Positions 51,520 through 59,945 of a DNA stretch of 64,000 nt are shown here, piece by piece (positions within the stretch are counted from its first letter, which is position 1; every line of letters begins with the position of its first letter). The DNA is taken from NCBI RefSeq assembly GCF_003334855.1, contig NZ_QOWE01000018.1, positions 124,001 to 188,000 of the forward strand. Reading direction: 5' to 3'. The notes under the pieces are model-generated. The model had not been told where the DNA came from. It ran no database searches and saw only the letters and a program-made list of their open reading frames with translations. The position numbers and the translations under genes are program-made. This DNA comes from Larkinella punicea. Lineage in GTDB: Bacteria > Bacteroidota > Bacteroidia > Cytophagales > Spirosomataceae.

Positions 51520-52458
51520 TTATTTAAAGGTTGCCGTTACCGTCGATTGGTTATAACCGGCGAAGCAACCCAGGCCACCCGTGATCGTATTGGGCAATAA
51601 AACCGGCTCTGCAAACGGGTTGCCATCCGATTTTTTTTGCAGTTCCAGGGCCTGGTGATACTTGTAATAGGCCTCATCCACATGGAGTAAGCTCGCTTTC
51701 ACAGTGGCTTTGTCATACAGGTTAACAAACGTCATTTTATCAGACAGAGTCTGGGTTGTCGTGGTACTCTGGTTCAGAAGCCCCCGGTACGATTCCAGCA
51801 TTTTGCCGTCTCTGGTACCATCCGACAACAGCGTGTTGACGGTTCCCAGCGATTCAAAAAGAACCGGCGTGGCTTCAGCCTTGGGCTTCGTGCCCGCTTC
51901 TGCTTTGCAGGTGGGGCACGACTTCGCATATGCAAAGACCCCAATAGTCTGGTAATAGTTGGTTACGGACGGCGCATCCTGCCAATAATACCGGACAAAA
52001 TATTCTTTCTGGCGGCTGGCGTCCTCCGACGAATCGAGCCGGACCTGTTGCAGGCGCAGGGCCTGCGGAACCGTACAGACACCGGATGCACTCAACCCGT
52101 CGGGCGTTTGCGCCTTGAGCTGGTACGTCTCGCCCGCCCGAATCGGAAATTTCTTCGGATCAGCCTGGTAATAATCGTTCTTGCCGTTATACGTGAGTTG
52201 AATCGACCGGCCACCAGCAGTAAGCGTTACTTTGGCATCCCGAACCACGCCGTAATTGGTCGTATAATTGGGGTCGGCAACGGGGCGGGTGATGTTCACT
52301 TTGATGGCCAGAATGGTGTCCTGCGGAGAAATGAATCCAATCAGAACCAGCTTTTTAGCGACTTGCGTTAACCCTTCGGGCTCAATTTCCTGACGCATAT
52401 TCTGGCAACCGGTGGCCAATAGCATAACAAGCAGAGATACGACGTATATCCGTTTCAT
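51520..52458 (-). CDS. DUF4249 lipoprotein, partner of TonB receptor
   Basis: A 312-residue lipoprotein. The ATG at 52458 gives a leader ending in the lipobox LATGC (cysteine near residue 18); the open frame upstream runs only through the palindromic repeats. The mature part has the DUF4249 layout: IGFISPQDTILAIKVNITRPV, DAKVTLTAGGRSIQL and LPNTITGGLGCFAGYN near the end. DUF4249 proteins are surface or periplasmic lipoproteins that accompany TonB-dependent receptors in Bacteroidota, as here. The ligand is unknown. Confidence 0.88.
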   Translation of the reverse strand: MKRIYVVSLLVMLLATGCQNMRQEIEPEGLTQVAKKLVLIGFISPQDTILAIKVNITRPVADPNYTTNYGVVRDAKVTLTAGGRSIQLTYNGKNDYYQADPKKFPIRAGETYQLKAQTPDGLSASGVCTVPQALRLQQVRLDSSEDASRQKEYFVRYYWQDAPSVTNYYQTIGVFAYAKSCPTCKAEAGTKPKAEATPVLFESLGTVNTLLSDGTRDGKMLESYRGLLNQSTTTTQTLSDKMTFVNLYDKATVKASLLHVDEAYYKYHQALELQKKSDGNPFAEPVLLPNTITGGLGCFAGYNQSTVTATFK

Positions 52459-52496
52459 GGTAATAAGTGGGTAAGACAGAGAGTTATTCACTAAAA

Positions 52497-52707
52497 CCGC
52501 ACAAGGAGTACTCCATTGCACTCCTTGTACTTCAGAACCCGCACAACGGTGCTCCATTGCACCGGTTGTACTTTAAAAACCGCACAGGAGTGCTCCATTA
52601 CACCCACTGTACTTTAATGATCGTACAGGAGTGCGCCATTGCACCCACTGCACTTTAATGATCGTACAGAAATGCGCCATTGCATTCGCTGTACGGGATT
52701 GTATTCA
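52497..52707. repeat. Five tandem ~41-bp palindromic units between receptor and lipoprotein genes
   Basis: Units begin at about 52497, 52539, 52580, 52621 and 52662 (period 41-42). On the minus strand each reads GTACA, a variable arm, GTGCAATGG as loop core, a matching variable arm and TGTRCG. The outer 5 bases and the AATGG loop are nearly constant, while the inner arms differ between units with partly compensating changes (AAGGAGT/ACTCCTT in one, ACCGGTGC/GCACCGT in another). There are no unique spacers, so this is not CRISPR. Confidence 0.85.
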
Positions 52708-52716
52708 ATACTCGGT

Positions 52717-55107
52717 TTAAAACTTGAACGTGTAACTGACCGTAGGAACGACCGGAAAAAGCGAATACCGATACAGCACCGACTTCGACGGTTTATTGTC
52801 GATTTCCACTTTCCCTTCCAGCGAATAATAAAAGGGATTCCGCCGGTTGTAGGCATTGTAAACACTTAGTTCCCAAATACTTTCGCGCGATTTTTTTCTG
52901 GTATGGTATTGCAGGCTGAGATCCATCCGGTGGAAGGCTTCGGCCCGGAAACTGTTCTTTTCGCCGTAATCTTTCACGTTTCGGGTGTCGATGAACGGGC
53001 TGGCAGAGGGGTTGGAATGATCCGGATTGTTGGCACTCACGGCATACCGCGACAGCGGAACCGTCAGCGCCTGGCCGGTTCCGTACACCCACGTTCCCGA
53101 TAACGTCCACCGCTGACGGAGCTCATATACGCCAACCACCGAGAAGTCGTGCCGACGGTCGTAGCGCGGAAAGAATTTCCGGCCGCCGTTCAGGTTCGCA
53201 AACTGCCACTGGGTCCACGACAGCGTGTAGCCCACCCACCCGGATAAACGACCGGTTTTTTTCTGGAGCATCACCTCGCCCCCGTACGACCAGCCTTTGC
53301 CCGCCGTTACGTTATCCTCCCAGCGGGCGGGTGCGCCCGTGGCCGTGGTGTTGGTCAGCAGAAAACTGGCGCCCTCCTTGTAGCTGATGTTGTTGGTCAT
53401 CGTTTTGTGATAGCCCTCGACGGTGAGCGCGATATCGGCGTTAAAGTCTTTTACAACCCCAATGGCCAGTTGCTCAGACTGTTGCGGCTTCACGCGGTCG
53501 GTGGTGGGCACCCACAGGTCGGTGGGCAGACCCGCACCCGAACTCGACAGCATGTGAACGTACTGGTTCATCATCGCATAGGCTCCTTTTACCGTCCAGT
53601 CGGCCGGCAGTTTGTAGGCCACCGACAGGCGGGGTTCCGGCCGGACATACTGCGCGTCTTTGTGCCAGAAATAACTCAGCCGCAGCCCGGCGTTGATGCG
53701 CCAGCGGTCGGTCGGCTGCCAGAAATCTTCGGCGTAAGCCCCGGATTCAATCACCTCGATGGCCTGATCGGCCCGCATCGACGGTGTGCCGGTTTCCAGT
53801 TTGGCCGAAACCACCGCGCTGGGCGTAAACCGGTGAGACGTTGCCTGAAAACCAAACCGCAGTTGATGCGTCGCCCCGGCATAGACATCGAGGTCGTGTT
53901 TCAGCGTAAAATCCCGGATGCCCGACAGATACTCCAGCCGGAAAACCGCCCCGGCCTGGTTGGCAATCGTGGCCGTTTCTTCATTGGAAACCCGCATTTT
54001 GTATTGACTGAAAACCAGCGCCGTATGACCCGACACGCGATTGGAAAACCGGTGGCTCCAGCGCAGGGTACCCGTTGAGTTGCCCCAGCCAAGCCCCGAT
54101 TCCAGGGTGCGGTCGTTGTAAACCCGCTGGCTGGTGAACTGGTCGGCTCCCGTGTAACCACTCAGATAAACGCGGTCGCGCGGGCCCATATCGAACGAAA
54201 TTTTGGCGTTGTAATCGTAGAAACCGGAGCGGGTCGGAAGGCCGGATTCCGGCCCCGGCGAGAGTGCCTGCGTCAGCAAGCCTAAATAACACTGCCGCGC
54301 CGACACCAGAAACGACGCTTTGCCTTTCTGCAACGGGCCTTCGAGCGTTAAGCGGGAGGCAATCAGACCGACGCTACCCGTACCGTGCAGGCTGTTCTTA
54401 TCGCCTTCTTTCATGCCCATTTCGATGACCGACGACAGCCGACCGCCGTACCGCGCCGGAAAACCGCCTTTCGTCAGTTCGACCCCCTTCAGGGCGTCGC
54501 CGTTGAACACCGAGAAAAAGCCGAGCAAATGACTGGGATTGTAGACCACGGCTTCGTCGACCATAATCAGGTTCTGATCCGGCCCACCGCCCCGGACATA
54601 GACGCCGGCATTTCCTTCCGATCCTTTCTGAACACCCGGCAGAAGCTGGATTACTTTCAATACGTCTTTTTCGCCCAGCAAAGCCGGTATTTTATGGAGT
54701 TGGGCAATCGGAACTTCAATGCGGCTGAGTTGGGCGTTGTCGCTGTCTTTTGGCCGGGCCAACTGGCTTTTAACCGACACTTCGGTCAGGGTTTGCCCGG
54801 GTGTCAGGTATATATTCAATGTCTGCTTAGGTGTCGTTGGGAGGAGGGTGCGGGTAATCGTTTCGTAGCCTACAAATGAAAAAATTACCGTTAGACTGTC
54901 TTTGGTCGGCACGGATAAGGTATAGAAACCGGCAGCATCGGTAACAGTCCCCGTTTGATGACCGGCCCAATAAACGTGAACGCCGGAAAGAGGCTTGCGA
55001 TTGCCCATTTCCCAGACAAACCCCGACATGGTTGCCGGGGTTTGCGCTGCCGCCGAAATGGTCGCTAATGCAAAAAAGAGCTTTGCAAGAGTAGAGGATG
55101 CTTTCAC
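52717..55107 (-). CDS. TonB-dependent outer-membrane receptor with CarboxypepD-reg domain
   Basis: A 796-residue receptor. A signal peptide (about 1-21) precedes a carboxypeptidase-regulatory-like domain (MSGFVWEMGNRKPLSGVHVY, TVTDAAGFYTLSVP). The plug domain has LLGEKDVLKVIQLLPGVQ and YVRGGGPDQNLIMVDEA. A beta-barrel fills the rest and ends in an aromatic residue (VSYTFKF). Unlike SusC proteins it is short and is paired with DUF4249 instead of SusD. Energy would come from TonB-ExbBD. It imports an unknown ligand, and the lipoprotein gene follows after the palindromic array. Confidence 0.92.
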   Translation of the reverse strand: MKASSTLAKLFFALATISAAAQTPATMSGFVWEMGNRKPLSGVHVYWAGHQTGTVTDAAGFYTLSVPTKDSLTVIFSFVGYETITRTLLPTTPKQTLNIYLTPGQTLTEVSVKSQLARPKDSDNAQLSRIEVPIAQLHKIPALLGEKDVLKVIQLLPGVQKGSEGNAGVYVRGGGPDQNLIMVDEAVVYNPSHLLGFFSVFNGDALKGVELTKGGFPARYGGRLSSVIEMGMKEGDKNSLHGTGSVGLIASRLTLEGPLQKGKASFLVSARQCYLGLLTQALSPGPESGLPTRSGFYDYNAKISFDMGPRDRVYLSGYTGADQFTSQRVYNDRTLESGLGWGNSTGTLRWSHRFSNRVSGHTALVFSQYKMRVSNEETATIANQAGAVFRLEYLSGIRDFTLKHDLDVYAGATHQLRFGFQATSHRFTPSAVVSAKLETGTPSMRADQAIEVIESGAYAEDFWQPTDRWRINAGLRLSYFWHKDAQYVRPEPRLSVAYKLPADWTVKGAYAMMNQYVHMLSSSGAGLPTDLWVPTTDRVKPQQSEQLAIGVVKDFNADIALTVEGYHKTMTNNISYKEGASFLLTNTTATGAPARWEDNVTAGKGWSYGGEVMLQKKTGRLSGWVGYTLSWTQWQFANLNGGRKFFPRYDRRHDFSVVGVYELRQRWTLSGTWVYGTGQALTVPLSRYAVSANNPDHSNPSASPFIDTRNVKDYGEKNSFRAEAFHRMDLSLQYHTRKKSRESIWELSVYNAYNRRNPFYYSLEGKVEIDNKPSKSVLYRYSLFPVVPTVSYTFKF

Positions 55108-55875
55108 AATATCAGACAGAGAATAATACTAAGTACTTTTACTTAATGCAAAGTAAATACATTATCAGACATATTGAGTAACCATTCAGCAAAAAAAAGT
55201 AACTAAAATAATTTTTCTAACTTATTGCAAGCGTAAATATACATATCTAACAAATTGATTTACAATAAATTAATACACAGTTAAAGAACAGTAAAAATTT
55301 TATCAGACGCTAATTTTAATCAAATTTTAATGTTTCAAACAATACTTAAAGCAGAAATAAATTCCTTTTTTCACAATTCACGAACACCAATAACCGCATA
55401 AATAATTACTAAGTATTAGCTAAGTAACCACCGGTAGACATACCGTCTGGTCCTTCGAACGCGTCCTCCCAGCGTCTTTTCCGGGAGATAAGCAAGCTGG
55501 CTACAATTCGATTAGAAAATCCGAAAAAATAATAAAACGAAGAAAGACCACTCAATCACTTTTCAAAGTGATTAGTTGTCCGGGGAATTTTTGAGGGCTA
55601 TTATTGTCTGATAAATATTTATATCAAAGTCGGCAGTAAGAAGTTTTCATCCCGATATTTCTTTAAAAGAAAACATTACAAGCCTATTTAGTCTCCGTTT
55701 TGTCCTATCTCTGATCTTAGAGGCACTGTAGCCACCTGAAAAATCTTAAATAATTAACTATTTATGTTGTTTAAATACAACTATATAGCACTCATTACCG
55801 GAAGATAACCGGTGATTTTAGTCAAACGTATAAACTGTACTTATTTAATATTGATTCTTTTTACTCTCAACGTGT
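55108..55875. other. 768-bp divergent intergenic region
   Basis: It lies between the divergently transcribed TonB receptor and sugar transferase genes and is AT-rich. The palindrome AATCACTTT-TC-AAAGTGATT at 55554-55573 is the only clear structure. The gap must contain both promoters, but no convincing TTG/TAnnTTTG pair was identified. Confidence 0.6.
55554..55573. repeat. Perfect 9-bp palindrome in divergent intergenic region
   Basis: AATCACTTT and AAAGTGATT are separated by TC. It has no T-run that would favour a terminator, and its position about 300 bases upstream of the sugar transferase would suit an operator. Confidence 0.45.
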
Positions 55876-56532
55876 ATGATTAGTCTTGTATCCAGGGTTT
55901 ATTCCCTTCCTTCCCGTGCTGCCGGTAGGCGAAAGGGCACCCCCAGGGTTTATGCGCGGTTTGGAAAACGTTTATTTGACCTTTTCTTTGCCGGTCTGCT
56001 TACGGCTCTCGTGCTCATCTGGCTTGTTCCCCTGATTGCGCTGGCCATCAGCCTGACCTCGCCGGGGCCGGTCATTTTTGCCCAACTCCGTACCGGCCGG
56101 AACGGACGCCCGTTTCGGTGTCTTAAATTTCGGACAACGGTTTACCATCCCCGAAAAAAATACCACGCTACCCACCAGCAGCAAGCCGACGTTACGCCCG
56201 TGGGCCGGTTTCTGCGGGGCAGCCGCCTGGAAGAAGTACCGATCTTTTTCAATGTGCTGCTCGGCGACATGAGCTTGGTTGGTCCCCGCCCCCACACGCT
56301 TCAATACGATGCGCAATACTGGACGGTACCCGGTTATCGCGAACGCCAGACGATGCGTCCGGGCCTGACCGGCCTGGTTCAAACCCGCCTGGATACCGCT
56401 GCGACGCCGGGACTGATTCAACTGCCGTATGCTTTTCGCTACGACCGCTGGTATGCTCGTCAACACTCGCTTTGGCTGGATTTTAAAATCTGCTGGTGGG
56501 CTATTGCGGGCCGTGCGAAAGCCCTAAGTTGA
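55876..56532 (+). CDS. Bacterial sugar transferase (phosphoglycosyl transferase, WcaJ-type core)
   Basis: A 218-residue monotopic phosphoglycosyl transferase. KRLFDLFFAGLLTALVLIWLV starts the family with the re-entrant membrane helix. SPGPVIFAQLRTGRNGRPF, CLKFRT, a catalytic-region SRLEEVPIFFNVLLGDMSLVGPRP split over about residues 113-135, and MRPGLTGL follow. In the motif usually written RxTSLDELPQ, the D-E pair is replaced by L-E-E (RLEEVP). The glutamate pair may still serve, since family members vary here. It would start a lipid-linked glycan. It is a second initiating enzyme in addition to the one at 25950-27056. Confidence 0.88.
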   Translation: MISLVSRVYSLPSRAAGRRKGTPRVYARFGKRLFDLFFAGLLTALVLIWLVPLIALAISLTSPGPVIFAQLRTGRNGRPFRCLKFRTTVYHPRKKYHATHQQQADVTPVGRFLRGSRLEEVPIFFNVLLGDMSLVGPRPHTLQYDAQYWTVPGYRERQTMRPGLTGLVQTRLDTAATPGLIQLPYAFRYDRWYARQHSLWLDFKICWWAIAGRAKALS

Positions 56533-56656
56533 ATCAAACGACCACAGCACGCGCCAATTAACAGACAACAATTGTGACCAAAAAGGGAGAATAGTAACAT
56601 ACTGGCATAGTGTTTGCTAACGTTTAAGAAAGCTATGTACTCATCGTTACTTTTCC

Positions 56657-57013
56657 ATGAATACCGCACGTACCAGTATCAAAGTTAGAGACCGCAGAGG
56701 GAGAGCTGTCACGATCTCTGCCAAACAAATCCTCTTTTTTGAAGGCTGGAGCAACTATAGCCGTATTTTCCTTAACAAACAGAACGGTTTTGTTTCTAGT
56801 TATACATTGAAGGAACAACAGGAATATCATCCTTCCTTCTGGCGTATTTCGCGGTCGCATCTGGTCAATCCGGAGCATATTATTCAGATGGATTTGCACG
56901 ATATGCACAATAGCTGGGTTGAATTATCAGACGAAACCCGCCTTTCGGTTAGCCGTCGGAGAGTCAAATCCATTGTTACACTGGCAAAATTCTTCAACCT
57001 GCTGGTTTCCTGA
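56657..57013 (+). CDS. Stand-alone LytTR DNA-binding protein
   Basis: A 118-residue protein made of a LytTR domain only: ISAKQILFFEGWSNYSRIFL, then SYTLKEQQEYH, FWRISRSHLVNPEHI (the conserved R-x-H-x-S-x-LVN region) and DETRLSVSRRRVKSI. It lacks a receiver domain, so it cannot be a classical response regulator and may respond to another partner. It lies between the sugar transferase and heparinase-like genes on the same strand and probably regulates the local glycan genes. The 124 bases before it contain nothing recognised. Confidence 0.88.
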   Translation: MNTARTSIKVRDRRGRAVTISAKQILFFEGWSNYSRIFLNKQNGFVSSYTLKEQQEYHPSFWRISRSHLVNPEHIIQMDLHDMHNSWVELSDETRLSVSRRRVKSIVTLAKFFNLLVS

Positions 57014-57126
57014 AAACAGGCTGATGCTGCCTGCCGGGAAACGAATGAGAATGCCCGGTAAGCGGTCGTCGACACCCATACTGCCATTTACTCAACGCTA
57101 AACATGAAAGACAGGCAAAGCCTGGT

Positions 57127-57170
57127 GTGTTGCGGTCTAACAGCCCGGGAGGGCATTTAGACCGCAACAC
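57127..57170. repeat. Long perfect hairpin between LytTR and heparinase genes
   Basis: GTGTTGCGGTCTAA (57127-57140) and its exact complement TTAGACCGCAACAC (57157-57170) enclose 16 bases that contain a second stem GCCC-GGGA-GGGC. No T-run follows. It could end LytTR transcripts Rho-dependently, or act as an operator or cruciform. Confidence 0.7.
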
Positions 57171-57293
57171 CGGGCCAGTCGCCGATGGCTTTCAGGCCCC
57201 TGCATCGCTTCGGCACGCCCAGCTCCTCCACACTTGCGCAGAGTTGGTTTGCAAGGGGCATATTCTGATTCGTACTCAACGTGTAACGTAAAA

Positions 57294-59252
57294 ATGCTGA
57301 ATCGGTATCACTGGTTTTATTACCGGCTGCGATCTTTATCGACCGCAGAAGTGGGCTTCCGGCTGCGACAGTATTTCCAGAAACAAGCTGATAAACAACA
57401 GGTTGGATGGAAAGCAAGCGTTTTACCGGCAACCTGGCCGGAGCGTATATTCGCCATTTCCTCCGACAATGTTCCGGCGTTTCCCTTTTTACACGAACAG
57501 AAGATTTTTGAACAGACGCTCGATTATCGATACCCGATCGACTGGCACCTCGACCTGAGTACCAACAAACGGTTTCCGCTCACTTACGCGAAAGAAATCA
57601 ACATTCAAAACGCGGCTTTTGGGAATGTCGAATACGTCTGGGAGGTCAATCGGTTCCTTTTTCTGCCGGCGCTGGCGCTGCGTTACCAGCTCACGGCCGA
57701 CCCGCGGGAATTAAGCCGACTCACCACCCTCATTTCGTCGTGGGTCAAGGCAAACCCCTACCTGCTCGGCGTCAACTGGTACAGCAATCAGGAAGTGAAC
57801 ATCCGGCTGATCAACTGGTTTATCTGCTGGAATATTCTGGATGCGTCCATTCTGGCAAAAACCGACCCGGTTTTTCAGCGTTTTGTCGAATCGGTCTGGC
57901 TCCCGATCATTTACCAGCACTGCCTTTATAGCCGCAACAATCTTCCGTTTCCTTCGACTGCCGGCCACCAGCTCATTGCCGGCTATGCGGGTTTGTTTGT
58001 CGCCAGTTCGCTGTGGAAGTTTCCGGAATCGCCCGCCTGGCATTCGTTTGCCCAGGGTGGTCTGGAGCGGGAGATGCAGCGCCAGCAGGGAGCCAACGGG
58101 ATCAACCGGGAAGGAACCGCCGGTTCTATTTCCTTCATTGCGGATTTGTTTCTCCTCCCCTACCTGACGGGTTTACGCACCGGGAATCCGTTTTCCGCAC
58201 GCTATACCCATCAACTGGAGAACATGTTTTCGTATATGGCCCAGTTGCTCGACGAACAGGGCCATGTTCCTGCCTACGGCGATGAGGGCAGCGGGTATGT
58301 GTGGTATCTGGATAACCCGACGCCGGCCGACAATTTCCGGTCGCTGCTCTCGGCCTCGGCAATTCTGTTTGGCGATCCACTTTCGAAAGAACGATCACAG
58401 GGTTTCGATCTAAAAAACCGCCTGCTTTTTGGCGACGAGGGCCTTTCGAAATTCGAGGCTGTTCCGGCCCGGGAAACGACCCTTGGGAGCCAGTTTTATC
58501 CGGCAGAAGGGCATTATATCCTCCGCAAACAGGAGGCCGGCACCGGTGAAATTTACGTCCATTTCAACGCAGCCACGCTGGGTTCTTCGGCCTCGGCACC
58601 CCACGGTCACGCGGATGCGCTGTCGTTTGTCATGCACGTCGATGGACAGCCTTTTTTCGTCGATTCCGGCACGTATGTGCAGCATTCAAATTCGGATTGG
58701 CGCCGGTATTTTGTCAGTACCCGCGCCCACAACACGGTTTGTATCGACTCCGAAAATCAGGCGTTTCAGGACGATGCTCTGCGGTGGCTGAATCCGTACG
58801 TCATCACGACTCACAAGGCCGAAATCCGGGACTATTCGGACGAAGTCATTGCCTCCCACAACGGGTATGACCGGATCGGTTGTTCACACCAGCGCCGGAT
58901 GGCGTTCGATAAACGAAACAACCGCCTGCTGATCGACGATCAGGTCGAAAGCCGGCGAACCGGGAATCATACGGTTGAGGTTCTTTTCCACGTTCATCCG
59001 GCCATCCGGTTCCGGGCCAAAGGCCGCAATCATTTTATCCTTTCGCACCCCCAAACGAAGCGGCTGGTGGTTCTGCAAATCGATCCGGTTTTGCAGGTCG
59101 AGGTCGTCAATGGCCAGCAGCAGCCGGACTTGCTGGGGTGGTATTCGGCGGGCTTGTATCAGAAACAGGCTACCTGCGTTTTCAGGGCCTATCTAACCCT
59201 GGGGGCCGAACGGCGCGTTGAACTACAGCATCAAATCACCGTGCAATCCTGA
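57294..59252 (+). CDS. Heparinase II/III-family polysaccharide lyase-like protein
   Basis: A 652-residue protein from the ATG at 57294 (MLNRYHWFYYRLRSLS, the typical family start; an ATG at 57234 adds 20 residues). The N-terminal 320 residues form the alpha/alpha toroid (VNWYSNQEVNIRLINW, FPSTAGHQLIAGYAGLF, QHQGANGINREGTA-like segment with catalytic-type residues). The C-terminal Hepar_II_III beta domain has SASAPHGHADALSFVMHVDG, FVDSGTYVQHSN and RAHNTVCIDSENQ. No signal peptide is obvious. Such enzymes sit in exopolysaccharide loci and cleave uronic-acid glycans. With the uronic acid pathway nearby, the locus polysaccharide is a possible substrate, but that is inference. Confidence 0.9.
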   Translation: MLNRYHWFYYRLRSLSTAEVGFRLRQYFQKQADKQQVGWKASVLPATWPERIFAISSDNVPAFPFLHEQKIFEQTLDYRYPIDWHLDLSTNKRFPLTYAKEINIQNAAFGNVEYVWEVNRFLFLPALALRYQLTADPRELSRLTTLISSWVKANPYLLGVNWYSNQEVNIRLINWFICWNILDASILAKTDPVFQRFVESVWLPIIYQHCLYSRNNLPFPSTAGHQLIAGYAGLFVASSLWKFPESPAWHSFAQGGLEREMQRQQGANGINREGTAGSISFIADLFLLPYLTGLRTGNPFSARYTHQLENMFSYMAQLLDEQGHVPAYGDEGSGYVWYLDNPTPADNFRSLLSASAILFGDPLSKERSQGFDLKNRLLFGDEGLSKFEAVPARETTLGSQFYPAEGHYILRKQEAGTGEIYVHFNAATLGSSASAPHGHADALSFVMHVDGQPFFVDSGTYVQHSNSDWRRYFVSTRAHNTVCIDSENQAFQDDALRWLNPYVITTHKAEIRDYSDEVIASHNGYDRIGCSHQRRMAFDKRNNRLLIDDQVESRRTGNHTVEVLFHVHPAIRFRAKGRNHFILSHPQTKRLVVLQIDPVLQVEVVNGQQQPDLLGWYSAGLYQKQATCVFRAYLTLGAERRVELQHQITVQS

Positions 59253-59308
59253 GCGAAATCCGGGCCGGTAAAGCGCAAAAGATAGTAACATGGATAGAGT
59301 AGTCAAGA

Positions 59309-59336
59309 AAAAAACCAGTCAATTGACTGGTTTTTT
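59309..59336. terminator. Bidirectional intrinsic terminator
   Basis: AAAAAACCAGTCAA and its complement TTGACTGGTTTTTT form a perfect 14-bp palindrome. It lies between the plus-strand heparinase gene and the minus-strand small gene and gives a T-run in both directions. Confidence 0.85.
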
Positions 59337-59385
59337 CTTTCAAATAACCTGATATTCTCACTAGTAAAAATCTATTCGCAAGGTA

Positions 59386-59619
59386 TTAGTTTCCATACAG
59401 CAAACGAAACCCTTTTGTAAACATTTGGCGGGCAATTTCGGGCGAAACCACTAGAAATGACGTATTGTCGCGGGCAACAATCTGGGCGTTCAGGCCTTCC
59501 ATAAAAAACTGGTTGGCACACCCGATGGCTTGCGGCAGGTTTGTAAAACTACAGGACTGCAATTGATTACGTGACCGGTTTGATGTCGTCAGGTAGGATG
59601 CGTTCTTGAGCGTGTTCAT
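59386..59619 (-). CDS. Small protein of unknown function
   Basis: A 77-residue frame from the ATG at 59619 (an ATG at 59649 adds ten). It has CSFTNLPQAIGCANQFFMEGLNA, then IVARDNTSFLVVSPEIARQMFTKGF, a plausible alpha/beta fold. Two cysteines are present and there is no signal peptide. It is followed by the terminator at 59309-59336. The even residue composition and the terminator argue that it is real. Confidence 0.5.
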   Translation of the reverse strand: MNTLKNASYLTTSNRSRNQLQSCSFTNLPQAIGCANQFFMEGLNAQIVARDNTSFLVVSPEIARQMFTKGFRLLYGN

Positions 59620-59876
59620 TAAAAGTACAGTTACGGTAAGACAGTTCAAAGGTAATAATCCACCGATAAATTAAGTAATAATACTTATTAAATTTATTAT
59701 TCGGTAGTATACTTAAAGGCTAAAAAACGCCAAAAACAGTTACAAACCAAGCAACTACAGAAATACGTAAATATATTTTCCTATTTTACCGTACCGGTCT
59801 ACTTCGAAAGTAGAAAATCATTTTGAAGCGGCCGGGAGGGCATGATACCATGCGCAACCGGGTCCTTTTCATATAG

Positions 59877-59905
59877 AAAGCCTGCCTCCAGGGGAAGCAG
59901 GCTTT
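59877..59905. terminator. Intrinsic terminator downstream of the multi-Ig protein gene
   Basis: AAAGCCTGC and GCAGGCTTT pair around an 11-base loop. A run TTTTC follows on the plus strand and TTTC on the minus strand. It lies 40 bases after the stop of the large minus-strand gene. The rest of 59620-59945 holds nothing recognised. Confidence 0.7.
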
Positions 59906-59945
59906 TCTGTTAGTCCAGGTTATTAAATTGATCGTTTCAGGAGAA

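Noticed and set aside
52497-52707. CRISPR array
   Set aside because: Units are contiguous palindromes that differ in their stems, there are no unique spacers of constant length between identical repeats, and no cas genes are nearby.
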